Assembly: GCF_001050345.1 (NCBI RefSeq)
Contig: NZ_LFMW01000007.1
Span: 558,001 to 622,000, forward strand
DNA length: 64,000 bases
Source of the DNA: Pseudomonas fildesensis
Lineage (GTDB): Bacteria > Pseudomonadota > Gammaproteobacteria > Pseudomonadales > Pseudomonadaceae
Reading direction: 5' to 3'
The notes below the pieces were generated by a model. The model was not told the DNA's origin. It ran no database searches and worked only from the letters and a program-made list of their open reading frames with translations. Below, one piece after another: positions 1 through 9,758 of this stretch (position 1 is its first letter; the number at the start of each line of letters is the position of its first letter). The position numbers were made by a program, and so were the translations under genes.

Positions 1-1396
1 GCCTGTCACCCTGCCCATCGCCCAACTCGACAAACAACGCCTCCAGCACACCCGGCTCTTTCGACAGCGCGCGCAGCACATCCAGGCATTGCACATTACC
101 GGAACCTTCCCACGTCGAATTCACCGGCGCCTCACGGTAAAGGCGCGGCAGGATGCTGTCCTCGACATAACCGGCACCGCCCATGCACTCGGCGGCTTCG
201 TTGATCATCGCCGGCGCGCGCTTGCAGATCCAATACTTGCCTACCGCCGTCACCAGCCGCGCGAACTTGGCTTCCTGCTCATCGCCCGGGTGATCCAGGG
301 CACGCCCCATGCGCAGGCTCAAGGCCAGGGCAGCTTCGCTTTCCAGGGCCAGGTCGGCCAATACGTTTTGCATCAGCGGCTGCTCGCTAAGTACACGGCC
401 GCCGACCAGGCGATGGGCACAGTGATGGCTGGCCTGGGTCAGCGCCTGGCGCATCAGGGCGCTGGAGCCGACCATACAATCGAAGCGGGTCATTGCGACC
501 ATTTCGATGATGGTCGGTACGCCGCGACCTTCTTCGCCGATCATCCAGGCCAGGGCCCCGCGAAACTCGACTTCGCTGGACGCGTTGGAGCAGTTGCCGA
601 GCTTGTTCTTCAAGCGCTGTATGTAGAACTCGTTGCGCGTGTCGTCCGGGCGGTGCCGGGGTAGCAGGAAACAAGTGAGGCCCTTGTCAGTCTGGGCCAG
701 GGTGAGGAAGCCATCGCACATCGGCGCCGAGCAGAACCACTTGTGGCCGACCAATTCATAAGCCTGCCCGGGGCCGCCCGCGCCCACCGGGTATGCGTGG
801 GTGGTGTTGGCGCGCACGTCGGTGCCGCCCTGCTTCTCGGTCATGGCCATGCCGATGGTGGCGCCAGCCTTGTGGGCGATGCCGACGTTGCGCGGGTCGT
901 ATTCGGTGTTGAGAATCTTTGGCAGCCAACTGTCAGCCAGGTCCGGTTGCAGACGCAGGGCGGGGACGCAGGCAAAGGTCATGGTCAGCGGGCAACCAGT
1001 GCCGGCTTCGGCCTGGCTGTGCAGGTAGGTCATGGCGGCCCGGGCCACATGGGCACCGGATTGCGGATGGGCCCACGGCAATGACGGCAAGCCGTGCTCG
1101 ACAGCGGTGCGCATCAGTTCGTGATAGGCCGGGTGAAATTCCACCAAGTCAATGCGATGGCCGTAACGGTCATGGCTGCTGAACACCGGTTTATTCTGGT
1201 TCGCCAGGAACCCGGCCTCCATCAGCGGCCCGCCGGCCAGCGCGCCGTAGGCATCGATGCGCGCCTCTGCCCAGCCGGCGCCAAAACGGCGCGACCAGTC
1301 TTGCAGGGGCAGGTCGATGCGGTACAGGTTGGTGCCGTCCAGAGACGGTGGCTGGTTGGTGACGTCGTGGGTTTCGGCGAACTGATGCAGGTTCAT
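1..1396 (-). CDS. AidB-like acyl-CoA dehydrogenase (C-terminus cut by window edge)
   Basis: This gene is read on the minus strand from an ATG at 1396 with a good ribosome site (AGGAGG) just upstream, and it runs off the left edge, so about 465 residues are visible. The protein begins MNLHQFAETHDVTNQPPSL, typical of the AidB branch of flavin acyl-CoA dehydrogenases, and contains the family signatures MTEKQGGTDVRANTT and VGHKWFCSAPMCDGF. E. coli AidB (about 540 residues) is an adaptive-response protein that binds DNA and FAD, and many Pseudomonas relatives are annotated as isovaleryl-CoA dehydrogenases. Some 70-80 C-terminal residues should lie outside. The fold is clear. Whether it protects DNA or oxidises an acyl-CoA cannot be decided here. 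Confidence 0.88.
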   Translation of the reverse strand, partial: MNLHQFAETHDVTNQPPSLDGTNLYRIDLPLQDWSRRFGAGWAEARIDAYGALAGGPLMEAGFLANQNKPVFSSHDRYGHRIDLVEFHPAYHELMRTAVEHGLPSLPWAHPQSGAHVARAAMTYLHSQAEAGTGCPLTMTFACVPALRLQPDLADSWLPKILNTEYDPRNVGIAHKAGATIGMAMTEKQGGTDVRANTTHAYPVGAGGPGQAYELVGHKWFCSAPMCDGFLTLAQTDKGLTCFLLPRHRPDDTRNEFYIQRLKNKLGNCSNASSEVEFRGALAWMIGEEGRGVPTIIEMVAMTRFDCMVGSSALMRQALTQASHHCAHRLVGGRVLSEQPLMQNVLADLALESEAALALSLRMGRALDHPGDEQEAKFARLVTAVGKYWICKRAPAMINEAAECMGGAGYVEDSILPRLYREAPVNSTWEGSGNVQCLDVLRALSKEPGVLEALFVELGDGQGDR

Positions 1397-1436
1397 GACG
1401 GGCCTCCTCGAAAAGGCCCATGTCGAGTGAGGCTGT

Positions 1437-1537
1437 TTGCAGGAGCAAGCCTGCTCGCGAAAAACGTCAACGATAACGCGCTCATCCTGGATGAATGCGC
1501 CGCTCTCAGGTTTTTCGCGAGCAAGCTCGCTCCTACA
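1437..1537. repeat. REP-type inverted repeat
   Basis: Two arms, 1441-1464 (aggagcaagcctgctcgcga) and 1511-1534 (tcgcgagcaagctcgctcct), are near-perfect reverse complements around a 46-base spacer. This is a Pseudomonas REP doublet upstream of aidB. The rest of the 1397-1588 gap holds nothing else recognisable. Confidence 0.8.
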
Positions 1538-1588
1538 TCAGGCGTGTCGATTGAGGCCGGTTTTTCCAGTTAAGCACCGTCACGCGGC

Positions 1589-3985
1589 TTAAAAAAGTGG
1601 CATACCCGCCGAATACCCGGCGCTTTCACCCTCTCGCACACACAACACGCGGCGCTCCAGCACCGCCTGCAACGCCTCGAAACGTACAGGCTTGACCAGG
1701 CGCTCGGTGACGCCGATGCCATGGCAGCGTTCACGCTCAGACGTATTCAGCGACGTACTCAAAGCGATCACCGGCAACTCGCCACACCCCGGCAGCGCAC
1801 GAATCTGACAGCACAACGAGAAACCGCCTTCAGGCACATCCAGCAACACCGCATCGAACGTTTCCGCCTGCAACGCCGCCAACGCAGTCGTACCGCTGTC
1901 GGCGGTTTTCACCCGGTAACCGAGCTTGAGCAGCATGCCGCGCACCGCCAGTTGGCCGACGCTGTTGTCGTCCACCAACAGCACTGCGCATTCCTGCGGT
2001 GTGCGTTGCGCAGCGAACTGGCTCGCCGATTTGGGCTCGGCCGGCACCGCGTCGACTTCCATTTCCAACTGGAAGCGGCTGCCCTTGCGCGGCTCGGAAT
2101 GATGAGTGAGGCGCCCGCCGAGCAGTTCGATTAATTGTCGGCAGATTGCCAGGCCAATACCCAAACCACCGTATTCGCGGGTCATCGAACCGTCGAGCTG
2201 GAAGAAGCGCTGGTAGAGAGTAGCCTCGTCGAGGAAAGCGAAGCCTATGCCGGTGTCGGTGACGATAAAGCTCAGGCGCACGCCGCCATCGCTGTGGGGC
2301 ACGCCCACCACCCGCAGGCGCACCGAGCCTTCGTGGGTGAATTTGAAGGCGTTGTCCAGCAGGCAATCCAGGCACTGGAGCAGTTTGTCGGCATCGCCGA
2401 TCACGCGGTCCGGCAGCTCATCGGCCACGTCGATGGAAAATGCCAGGCCCTTGCTCTGGGCACTGGCGCTGAACTGCTGCCGCAAAGTGTCGAGCACGCT
2501 GCGCAGGCTGAACACCCGGGGCTGGGCACTCAGGCGCCCGGCCTGCAATTCGGTGAGGGTGAGGATGCCATTGACCATGCGCATCATGTCCCGCGCCGAG
2601 CCGGCGGCGGTTTGCTGGTACTGCGCCAGGTCGTCGTCCAGCGGCACGGTTTGCATCAGTTCCAGCGAGCCGATCACCCCGTTCATTGGCGTGCGCAATT
2701 CGTGGGTCAGGGTGGCAAGGAATTCGTCCTTGAGGCGGTTGCTGCGGGCCAGTTGCAGGTTGAGTACTTCGAGCTTCTGGCTGGCATCAAGCAGGATTTG
2801 CGCCTGCTGCTCACGCATGCCGTTGATGCGATCTGCCAGGGCCAGGGACAACAGCGCCACTTCAATCGCCGAACCGATCTGGCTGGCGTACATGGTGAGG
2901 AATATGTTGGGCAGGTAGCCCAGCACCATCATCGTATTGACCACCCCGCCCAACAGGAACGCCGACCAAGCGATGATGAAATAACGCGCCATGCGCTGCC
3001 CGCAATACCACGCTTTGATGGCGGCAACGAAGATGGTCACGGTGAACACCAGCGCCAAACCGGTCGCCAGGCGCAGGGCCAGGGCGTAGCTGGTCATCAG
3101 TGAAAGCAACATCACCACCGCGCCCCCGGCGACCAGCGCCAGCAGCAGGCGATTGATCCAGCGGCTGTGTTGGGCAGTGTGCAGGAAGCTGCGCGCGAAC
3201 AGGCTGCCGAACAGCGCCGCCGAACCAATCAGGAACGGCACCGCCGCGTTGGTCCACCATGGGTTGTTCGGCCAGAAGTACTCGGCAGCCACGCCATTGA
3301 CCGACAGTTGGTAGAGGCCGAACGACGCGATATAAAGGATGTAATAGAGGTAGCTGGTGTCGCGTACGCTCAAATAAATGAACAGGTTGTAGATCAGCAT
3401 CCCCAGCAATACGCCGTAGATCGCGCCCAATACATACAGGCGCAACGGCTGCTCTTCCATATAGGCGGTACCGGCCCAGAGCGTCAACGGGGCCTGGATC
3501 GAGCCTTGGCTTTGCAGACGCAGGTAGAGAGTCTCCTGCTGATCTGGAACAAAGTTGAGCTTGAACAGGTAATTACTCTGGCGCACTTGACGGCTGGAAA
3601 ACGGCAGCGCGCTCCCGGTGCGGGCGGTCATTCGGTAGTTGCCGGTGGTGTCGCGCTGGTACAGGTCCAGATGGTTCAGCGGCGGGTAGGCCAGTTCCAG
3701 AAACCAAGTGCGCGGGGATCGAGGGTCTTTGGCCATGTAATGCAGGTCGACCTTGAGCCAGAATACCGAGCGCGAATAGCCGGCGTTGAGGGTGGCCTTG
3801 TCGTGGGTCTTGAACTGCGCAGCGTAGGCGGGGGAGCTGACATCGGCGATGGTCAGGGTATCGCTCGGGTCTTCGAGCACTTGCATGGACCGGCCCAGCG
3901 GCAGGCTTCGAGTGTCCTGTGTGAACTCGATGGCGCTGGCGAGCATGGGTAGCCCGCACAACAATAAAATCAGCAAATAGCGCAT
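1589..3985 (-). CDS. ladS: LadS-type hybrid sensor histidine kinase
   Basis: This 798-residue inner-membrane kinase has a signal peptide (1-18), a periplasmic 7TMR-DISMED2-like domain (about 25-165), seven membrane segments (about 180-385), a short coiled coil, HisKA with the phospho-accepting His428 (THELRTPMNG), a HATPase domain with N box (LDNAFKFT, 543-550) and G boxes, and a C-terminal receiver (about 665-780). The architecture and the position next to thiD match LadS (PA3974 in P. aeruginosa), which feeds phosphate into the GacS/GacA-Rsm pathway in response to calcium. The receiver keeps the acidic pair (672-673), Asp716 and Lys765, but the segment after Asp716 reads VPEGGF rather than the usual xMPxMDG. 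It diverges from thiD. Confidence 0.88.
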   Translation of the reverse strand: MRYLLILLLCGLPMLASAIEFTQDTRSLPLGRSMQVLEDPSDTLTIADVSSPAYAAQFKTHDKATLNAGYSRSVFWLKVDLHYMAKDPRSPRTWFLELAYPPLNHLDLYQRDTTGNYRMTARTGSALPFSSRQVRQSNYLFKLNFVPDQQETLYLRLQSQGSIQAPLTLWAGTAYMEEQPLRLYVLGAIYGVLLGMLIYNLFIYLSVRDTSYLYYILYIASFGLYQLSVNGVAAEYFWPNNPWWTNAAVPFLIGSAALFGSLFARSFLHTAQHSRWINRLLLALVAGGAVVMLLSLMTSYALALRLATGLALVFTVTIFVAAIKAWYCGQRMARYFIIAWSAFLLGGVVNTMMVLGYLPNIFLTMYASQIGSAIEVALLSLALADRINGMREQQAQILLDASQKLEVLNLQLARSNRLKDEFLATLTHELRTPMNGVIGSLELMQTVPLDDDLAQYQQTAAGSARDMMRMVNGILTLTELQAGRLSAQPRVFSLRSVLDTLRQQFSASAQSKGLAFSIDVADELPDRVIGDADKLLQCLDCLLDNAFKFTHEGSVRLRVVGVPHSDGGVRLSFIVTDTGIGFAFLDEATLYQRFFQLDGSMTREYGGLGIGLAICRQLIELLGGRLTHHSEPRKGSRFQLEMEVDAVPAEPKSASQFAAQRTPQECAVLLVDDNSVGQLAVRGMLLKLGYRVKTADSGTTALAALQAETFDAVLLDVPEGGFSLCCQIRALPGCGELPVIALSTSLNTSERERCHGIGVTERLVKPVRFEALQAVLERRVLCVREGESAGYSAGMPLF

Positions 3986-4272
3986 AGAGCCCCAGCGTGG
4001 CCTGTCCGGTTATGCCAAAAGCCCCCCATTCCTTTTGAGATGACGTACACCGGCGATACATTAAGTTATTTCGATCCACTTTAGCATAGCCGTTAAAGGC
4101 CATTGGACACCATCGAAATAATTTTACGGAAGGCTCTAGATAGAGGCTTTCAGCGATTTTCACAGACAGCAACCGGTACTAGCCAAGAGCTATGATTCCC
4201 CGCGAACTCGGGCAAAATTCACCCACCGCCAGACGGCCACGCCAAAAGCGTTTGGTGGTAAGCTCGCGCACC

Positions 4273-5070
4273 ATGAATATCTACAGCTCTCGCCCTGTTG
4301 TCCTCTGTCTCTCCGGCCATGATCCCAGTGGTGGCGCCGGCTTGCAGGCAGATATCGAAGCCCTGCTCGCACAGGGCTGTCATGCGGCTCCGGCCGTCAC
4401 CGCCCTGACCGTGCAGAACACCGTCAATGTCAGCGATTTCCGCGTGCTCGACCGCGAGTGGGTAATGGCCCAGGCCAATGCCGTGCTCACCGATTCCGAA
4501 GTGGCGGCGGTCAAGCTGGGCATGCTCGGCTCCACCGCGATGGTCGACACCGTGGTCGAATTGCTGCAGGCGCACCCGCACCTGCCGGTGGTGTGCGACC
4601 CGGTGCTGCGCGCCGGCGGCGGTGGCAGCCTGGGCAAGGACGAAGTCGGCTACGCGATGCGTGAGCGGCTGTTTCCACTCTCGCTGATCGCCACGCCGAA
4701 CCTGCCCGAAGCGCGCATCCTTGCTGAACTGCCTGACGGCACTGCGGACGAATGCGCCGAGAAGCTGTTGCCGTTTATCAAGCACCTGTTGATCACCGGC
4801 GGCCACGGCGACGAGCACGAAGTGCACAACCGCCTGTACAGCCGCGACGGCACGCGCCAGACCTTTACCTGCCAGCGCCTGCCCGGCAGTTATCACGGTT
4901 CGGGTTGCACCCTGGCCAGCGCGCTCGCCGGCCGGCTGGCCCAGGGTGAAGGCCTGGCCAGTGCTGTGCAATCGGCCCTCAACTACACTTGGCGCACCCT
5001 GCGTGACGCCGAACAACTCGGCCAGGGCCAGTTCGTGCCTCGCCGTCTGCCGCTGGATTTCTGCTCGTAA
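4273..5070 (+). CDS. thiD: hydroxymethylpyrimidine/phosphomethylpyrimidine kinase
   Basis: ThiD phosphorylates HMP and HMP-phosphate to HMP-PP, the pyrimidine half of thiamine. I chose the ATG at 4273 (MNIYSSRPVVLCLSGHDPSG), giving 265 residues, the usual family length; the open frame upstream to 4192 lacks conserved sequence. Visible ribokinase-family motifs are the N-terminal SGHDPSGGAGLQAD loop, VCDPVLRAGGG in the middle and the anion-hole signature GSGCTLASALAG near the C-terminus. thiE follows after 32 bases, so the two probably form an operon. I saw no TPP riboswitch in the 287-base gap to ladS. Confidence 0.95.
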   Translation: MNIYSSRPVVLCLSGHDPSGGAGLQADIEALLAQGCHAAPAVTALTVQNTVNVSDFRVLDREWVMAQANAVLTDSEVAAVKLGMLGSTAMVDTVVELLQAHPHLPVVCDPVLRAGGGGSLGKDEVGYAMRERLFPLSLIATPNLPEARILAELPDGTADECAEKLLPFIKHLLITGGHGDEHEVHNRLYSRDGTRQTFTCQRLPGSYHGSGCTLASALAGRLAQGEGLASAVQSALNYTWRTLRDAEQLGQGQFVPRRLPLDFCS

Positions 5071-5102
5071 GATCCTGCTCGTAACATTAAGGGACCTGCT
5101 CG

Positions 5103-5732
5103 ATGAAACTACGTGGCCTTTACGCCATTACCGACAGCCAACTCTTGGCCGGCAAATTCCTCGCCTACGTCGAAGCGGCTTTGGACGGTGGTGTGACCCT
5201 GCTGCAATACCGCGACAAAAGCAGCGACGAAGCGCGGCGCCTGCGCGAAGCCGAGAAGCTGCGCGAACTGTGCTCGCGCTACAAGACTCAACTGATCATC
5301 AACGATGACGCCGAATTGGCCGCGCGCCTGGGTGTCGGCGTACACCTGGGTCAGACCGACGGTCCGCTGACCCCGGCCCGTGCGTTGCTCGGTTCAAAAG
5401 CGATCATTGGTTCCACCTGCCACAGCCAGATCGAACTGGCCGAGCAGGCTGCAAAAGAAGGCGCCAGTTACGTCGCCTTCGGCCGCTTCTTCAATTCCAA
5501 CACCAAGCCCGGTGCCCCCGCCGCCACCTTGGAAATGCTTGGCCAGGCCCGCACCCGCCTGCACCTGCCGATCTGCGTGATCGGCGGCATCACTCTGGAG
5601 AATGCCGAACCGCTGGTGGCCCAAGGCGCTGACCTGCTGGCCGTGGTGCATGGCCTGTTCGGTGCCGACAGCACCCAGGAAGTCACGCGCCGTGCTCGCG
5701 CGTTCAACGATCTTCTTAAAAATTCAGTTTAG
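5103..5732 (+). CDS. thiE: thiamine phosphate synthase
   Basis: ThiE joins HMP-PP to the thiazole phosphate to give thiamine monophosphate. The 209-residue protein is a TIM barrel of normal length. It shows the family's opening strand ([12 protein letters not shown]), the substrate segments [12 protein letters not shown] and [21 protein letters not shown], the phosphate-binding stretch [16 protein letters not shown], and [10 protein letters not shown] near the end. It lies between thiD (32-base gap) and hemL (11-base gap), so all three may be co-transcribed. Confidence 0.95.
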   Translation: MKLRGLYAITDSQLLAGKFLAYVEAALDGGVTLLQYRDKSSDEARRLREAEKLRELCSRYKTQLIINDDAELAARLGVGVHLGQTDGPLTPARALLGSKAIIGSTCHSQIELAEQAAKEGASYVAFGRFFNSNTKPGAPAATLEMLGQARTRLHLPICVIGGITLENAEPLVAQGADLLAVVHGLFGADSTQEVTRRARAFNDLLKNSV

Positions 5733-5743
5733 AGAGCCCGATC

Positions 5744-7027
5744 ATGTCCCGTTCCGAAACGCTGTTTGCCAATGCTCAGAAACACATCCCCGGCGGTGTG
5801 AACTCCCCCGTGCGTGCGTTCAAGAGCGTGGGCGGCACGCCGCTGTTCTTTAAACATGCCGAAGGTGCCTATGTCACCGACGAAGATGACAAGCGCTATG
5901 TGGACTACGTGGGTTCCTGGGGCCCGATGATCCTCGGCCACAGCCACCCGGACGTGCTGGACGCGGTGCGCAAGCAACTGGAACACGGCCTGTCCTATGG
6001 CGCCCCGACCGCCATGGAAACCGAGATGGCCGACCTGGTCTGCACTATCGTGCCGTCGATGGAAATGGTGCGCATGGTCAGCTCCGGCACCGAAGCCACC
6101 ATGAGCGCGATCCGCCTGGCCCGTGGTTTCACCGGCCGTGACAGCATTATCAAGTTCGAAGGTTGCTACCACGGTCACTCCGACAGCCTGCTGGTAAAAG
6201 CCGGCTCCGGCCTGCTGACCCAAGGCGTACCGAGCTCGGCCGGTGTGCCGGCGGCGTTTGCCAAACACACCCTGACACTGCCGTTCAACGACATCGCCGC
6301 CGTCGAGCAGATGCTCAGCGAAGTCGGCCAGGACGTGGCGTGCATCATCGTTGAACCGGTGGCCGGCAACATGAACTGCGTACCGCCGGCGCCGGGCTTC
6401 CTCGAAGGCCTGCGCGAGCAGTGCGACAAGCACGGCGTGGTACTGATTTTCGACGAAGTGATGACCGGTTTCCGCGTGGCTCTCGGTGGCGCCCAGGCAC
6501 ACTACGGCATCACGCCGGACCTGAGCACCTTCGGCAAGATCATCGGTGGCGGCATGCCAGTGGGCTGCTTTGGCGGCAAGCGCGAAATCATGCAGCACAT
6601 CGCGCCGCTGGGCCCGGTGTACCAGGCGGGCACGCTGTCGGGTAACCCACTGGCCATGGCGGCCGGCCTGGCCACCCTGCGCCTGATCAGCCGCCCGGGC
6701 TTCCACGCCGAGCTGACCGACTACACCACTCGCTTGCTGGACGGCCTGCAACAGCGCGCCGATGCCGCAGGCATCCCGTTTGTCACCACCCAGGCCGGTG
6801 GCATGTTCGGCCTGTACTTCAGCGGTGCCGACGATATCGTTACCTTTGATGACGTGATGGGCAGTAATGCCGATCTGTTCAAGCGTTTCTTCCACCTGAT
6901 GCTGGAAGGTGGTGTTTACCTGGCACCGAGTGCCTTCGAAGCCGGCTTCACCTCGATCGCCCATGGCGACGCCGAGTTGAAACTGACCCTCGATGCCGCA
7001 GAGCGCGCCTTTGCTGCTCTGAAATAA
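5744..7027 (+). CDS. hemL: glutamate-1-semialdehyde 2,1-aminomutase
   Basis: HemL converts glutamate-1-semialdehyde to 5-aminolevulinate, the last step of the C5 route to tetrapyrroles, in the cytoplasm and with pyridoxal phosphate. The 427 residues match the family. Visible are the start region [16 protein letters not shown], the PLP-phosphate loop [16 protein letters not shown], the aspartate region [13 protein letters not shown], and the Schiff-base lysine in [14 protein letters not shown]. It follows thiE by 11 bases and is followed by a hairpin that may end the transcript. Confidence 0.97.
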   Translation: MSRSETLFANAQKHIPGGVNSPVRAFKSVGGTPLFFKHAEGAYVTDEDDKRYVDYVGSWGPMILGHSHPDVLDAVRKQLEHGLSYGAPTAMETEMADLVCTIVPSMEMVRMVSSGTEATMSAIRLARGFTGRDSIIKFEGCYHGHSDSLLVKAGSGLLTQGVPSSAGVPAAFAKHTLTLPFNDIAAVEQMLSEVGQDVACIIVEPVAGNMNCVPPAPGFLEGLREQCDKHGVVLIFDEVMTGFRVALGGAQAHYGITPDLSTFGKIIGGGMPVGCFGGKREIMQHIAPLGPVYQAGTLSGNPLAMAAGLATLRLISRPGFHAELTDYTTRLLDGLQQRADAAGIPFVTTQAGGMFGLYFSGADDIVTFDDVMGSNADLFKRFFHLMLEGGVYLAPSAFEAGFTSIAHGDAELKLTLDAAERAFAALK

Positions 7028-7037
7028 CTGGCTGCAA

Positions 7038-7070
7038 AAATCTGACGTTGCCCTAGGTGGCGTCAGATTT
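7038..7070 (+). terminator. hairpin downstream of hemL
   Basis: Ten-base perfect arms, aaatctgacg (7038-7047) and cgtcagattt (7061-7070), begin 11 bases after the hemL stop. The run after the stem is only moderately T-rich, so it is a probable intrinsic terminator rather than a textbook one. Confidence 0.55.
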
Positions 7071-7165
7071 GTTACTTTGCCTACAGAGATTTCCTTCTTT
7101 TCTCGAGATTTCACCTGCAATCCGGCAGATAACTTGCCCAAGCAGCAGAAAAACGAGTAAAGACT

Positions 7166-7195
7166 TTGTAAGCAGGGGCCTGCTTATTTCATAAT
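7166..7195 (+). promoter_or_regulatory. sigma-70-like promoter with a dyad in its spacer
   Basis: A TTGTAA box (7166-7171) and a CATAAT box (7190-7195) are 18 bases apart, about 60 bases ahead of the Sel1-repeat gene. The spacer contains AGCAGG and CCTGCT (7171-7184), a perfect six-base dyad around GG. Boxes and dyad were read directly; function is inferred. Confidence 0.45.
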
Positions 7196-7253
7196 GCGCG
7201 CTTATTGGATCCCACGAGGGTCCGCGCGCCCCGTCAGAGGTAAGTCGATTCCC

Positions 7254-7808
7254 ATGAAACGCACCGGCCGCACCCTGGTTCTGGGCTGCCTGTTGCTCCT
7301 TCAGCCGCTGCTGGCATTTGCACAAGCAGGCGGCAACTCGTTGTTAATCCCAGCGATGGGTCGTTGCACCCTCAATACCCAGCCAGACAGCCAGGTCGAA
7401 TCCCTGAGCGCGTGCCAGAAACAGGCCGACGGAGGGGATGCGCAAGCGCAATACGAGTTGGGCGAGTTCTTCTACGACAGCAAAAACCCCGCCCGCGACC
7501 TCAACAAAGCCTTGAGCTACTTCGAGAAAGCCTCGTTGCAGGGCCACGCACAGGCGCAATTCCAGCTCGGCACCATGTTTTTCCACGGTGAAGGCGTGCC
7601 GGCCAATAACGTCCAGGCGTACATCGTGCTGAAAATGGCGGCGGTCAACGGCGCCGAAGACGCGCTCGACACAGCCGACGAAGTTGCCGAGCACATGCAG
7701 CGCGATGAATTGGAATTGGCGACGCAGGTGCTGGGGCAGATCTTCCGCAACTACCTGCAGGAATTGCAGAGTGCCGACGGGCGCTCGCCGTTCTCGCCCC
7801 TGCCTTAA
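7254..7808 (+). CDS. secreted Sel1/TPR-repeat protein
   Basis: The chosen ATG at 7254 gives 184 residues with a clear signal peptide (a positively charged start, then a leucine-rich core ending LLAFA-QA). The mature part carries two to three Sel1-like helical repeats, for example AQYELGEFFYDSKNPARDLN and AQFQLGTMFFHGEGVPANNV, each 36-38 residues. Such repeats bind proteins, and periplasmic members often act as scaffolds for envelope processes. The orthologous slot in P. aeruginosa (PA3978) is, as far as I recall, uncharacterised. It has its own promoter-like sequence and is followed by a REP doublet. No specific function can be assigned. Confidence 0.75.
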   Translation: MKRTGRTLVLGCLLLLQPLLAFAQAGGNSLLIPAMGRCTLNTQPDSQVESLSACQKQADGGDAQAQYELGEFFYDSKNPARDLNKALSYFEKASLQGHAQAQFQLGTMFFHGEGVPANNVQAYIVLKMAAVNGAEDALDTADEVAEHMQRDELELATQVLGQIFRNYLQELQSADGRSPFSPLP

Positions 7809-7810
7809 CC

Positions 7811-7941
7811 TGTGGCGAGGGAGCTTGCTCCCGCTGGGCTGCGAAGCGGCCCCAAAACCAATCGCCGACTGTTAACTGACATGCCTGCACATTGTATTGG
7901 GGCCGCTTCGCGCCCCAGCGGGAGCAAGCTCCCTCGCCACA
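7811..7941. repeat. REP doublet (BIME-like)
   Basis: Arms 7811-7853 and 7899-7941 are long reverse complements. The left one begins tgtggcgagggagcttgctc and both contain the gaagcggcccc core. It fills the gap between two convergent genes. Confidence 0.88.
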
Positions 7942-7947
7942 AAAGGG

Positions 7948-8274
7948 CTATTTCTCAGGCATCGGCATCGGAAACGGCATGACATTGCTCGTGCCACGGG
8001 CTTCGCTGATCTTCGGCGTGCCCAGGCGCTCGACTTCATCGATGCGCACAATCGAATGCATTGGCACAAAACTGCGCACCACGCCTTCGAACTGGGCCTT
8101 GAGTTTTTCCTCGCCCGGGTCGACGACCAGCTGTGTGCGCTCGCCAAAGACGAACTCTTCCACTTCCAGGAAGCCCCACAGATCGCTTTGATAGATCTGC
8201 TTGGCGTACATTTCGAACACCTGGCCCTGATTAAGGAAAATCACCTTATAGATTGGAGCTTCACGTTTGGTCAT
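7948..8274 (-). CDS. DUF1820 family protein
   Basis: The minus-strand start at 8274 (MTKREAPIYKVIFLNQGQ) gives a 108-residue soluble protein, and a TATAGT box at 8316-8321 lies in a suitable place upstream. It belongs to the DUF1820 family as I remember it: a short protein found beside miaB in pseudomonads, with the conserved stretches YEVYAKQI-like (FEMYAKQIYQSDLWGFLEVE) and PGEEKLKAQFEGV. No biochemical role is known to me. It is convergent with the Sel1-repeat gene and divergent from miaB. Confidence 0.78.
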   Translation of the reverse strand: MTKREAPIYKVIFLNQGQVFEMYAKQIYQSDLWGFLEVEEFVFGERTQLVVDPGEEKLKAQFEGVVRSFVPMHSIVRIDEVERLGTPKISEARGTSNVMPFPMPMPEK

Positions 8275-8367
8275 GGTGGGCGAACAACACATCGGGGATA
8301 TAAAAGAGGGCGCGAACTATAGCATGGCACCCGATGCACAACGCTAGGAACCAATGGGCATGCCCCC

Positions 8368-8373
8368 TATAAT
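8368..8373 (+). promoter_or_regulatory. -10 box for miaB
   Basis: A perfect TATAAT lies 33 bases before the miaB start, in the divergent gap with the DUF1820 gene. No convincing -35 box is visible. Confidence 0.5.
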
Positions 8374-8405
8374 GCGCGGTTCTTTACCACCAGTTGACGA
8401 TTCCC

Positions 8406-9734
8406 ATGGCCAAGAAGCTTTATATCGAAACCCACGGTTGCCAGATGAACGAGTACGACAGCTCGCGCATGGTTGATCTGCTGGGCGAACACCAGGCCCT
8501 GGAAGTCACCGCCCGCGCCGAAGATGCCGACGTAATCCTGCTCAATACCTGCTCGATTCGCGAGCGGGCACAGGACCGTGTGTATTCGCAGCTGGGCCGC
8601 TGGCGCGAATTGAAACTGGCCAACCCGGACATGGTCATCGCCGTCGGCGGTTGCGTGGCCAGCCAGGAAGGCGCGGCAATCCGCGACCGCGCGCCCTATG
8701 TCGACGTAGTCTTCGGCCCACAGACCCTGCACCGCCTGCCGGAAATGATCGACGCTGCCCGCATCACCAAGTTGCCGCAGGTGGACGTCTCGTTCCCGGA
8801 AATCGAAAAATTCGACCATTTGCCCGAGCCGCGCATCGACGGGCCGAGTGCCTATGTGTCGGTGATGGAAGGGTGCAGCAAATACTGCACCTTCTGTGTG
8901 GTGCCCTACACCCGTGGCGAAGAGGTCAGCCGGCCGTTTGACGATGTGATGTCGGAAATCATCCACCTGGCCGAAAACGGTGTGCGTGAAGTGACCCTGC
9001 TGGGCCAGAACGTCAACGGCTATCGCGGCCTGACCCATGACGGGCGCCTGGCCGACCTGGCGGAACTGATCCGCGTGGTTGCCGCCGTGGAAGGTATCGA
9101 ACGCATTCGCTACACCACCTCACACCCGCTGGAATTCTCCGACAGCCTGATCCAGGCCCACGCCGACGTGCCGGAGCTGGTCAAACACCTGCACTTGCCG
9201 GTGCAATCGGGCTCGGACCGCATTCTGTCGGCCATGAAGCGCAACCACACCGCCCTGGAATACAAATCCAAACTGCGCAAATTGCGCGCAGCGGTGCCGG
9301 GCATCTGCATCAGTTCGGACTTTATCGTCGGCTTCCCCGGCGAGACCGAAAAAGACTTCCAGCAGACCATGAAGCTGATTGAAGACGTCGGCTTCGACTT
9401 CTCCTACTCGTTCGTCTACAGCCAGCGCCCGGGCACCCCGGCCGCCGACCTGGCAGACGAGACCCCGGAAGCGTTGAAAAAAGAGCGCCTGAACGCGCTG
9501 CAACACCGCCTGAACCAACAGGGTTTCGAGATCAGCCGACAAATGGTCGGCTCGACCCAGCGCATTCTGGTCACCGACTATTCGAAGAAAGACCCCGGTG
9601 AACTGCAGGGCCGCACCGAAAACAACCGAATCGTCAACTTCCGTTGCGACAACCCGACCCTGATCGGCCAGTTTGCCGATGTGCACATCGATGCGGCGCA
9701 ACCGCACTCGTTGCGTGGATCGTTGATCCAATAA
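8406..9734 (+). CDS. miaB: tRNA-2-methylthio-N6-isopentenyladenosine methylthiotransferase
   Basis: MiaB adds a methylthio group to i6A37 of tRNAs that read UNN codons. The ATG at 8406 ([19 protein letters not shown]) gives 442 residues, the expected length. Domains in order are the N-terminal UPF0004 domain with its three cluster cysteines ([24 protein letters not shown]), the radical-SAM barrel with CSKYCTFC, and a C-terminal TRAM domain (about 380-442). A perfect -10 box precedes it. phoH, ybeY, corC and lnt follow in the same direction, although a REP doublet separates miaB from phoH. Confidence 0.97.
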   Translation: MAKKLYIETHGCQMNEYDSSRMVDLLGEHQALEVTARAEDADVILLNTCSIRERAQDRVYSQLGRWRELKLANPDMVIAVGGCVASQEGAAIRDRAPYVDVVFGPQTLHRLPEMIDAARITKLPQVDVSFPEIEKFDHLPEPRIDGPSAYVSVMEGCSKYCTFCVVPYTRGEEVSRPFDDVMSEIIHLAENGVREVTLLGQNVNGYRGLTHDGRLADLAELIRVVAAVEGIERIRYTTSHPLEFSDSLIQAHADVPELVKHLHLPVQSGSDRILSAMKRNHTALEYKSKLRKLRAAVPGICISSDFIVGFPGETEKDFQQTMKLIEDVGFDFSYSFVYSQRPGTPAADLADETPEALKKERLNALQHRLNQQGFEISRQMVGSTQRILVTDYSKKDPGELQGRTENNRIVNFRCDNPTLIGQFADVHIDAAQPHSLRGSLIQ

Positions 9735-9758
9735 TTTTCAGCACTACACAGATCAACT

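Noticed and set aside
3986..4272. TPP riboswitch ahead of thiD
   Set aside because: I looked for the conserved CUGAGA and ACCUGA-type cores of the THI element and did not see them in the gap.
5729..7141. Minus-strand open frame of 470 codons opposite hemL
   Set aside because: Antisense shadow of hemL, with no recognisable motif and implausible His-rich composition.
7811..7941. CRISPR-like or insertion-sequence origin for the inverted repeats
   Set aside because: The units are isolated REP doublets with stem-loop cores and no transposase or repeat-spacer pattern.
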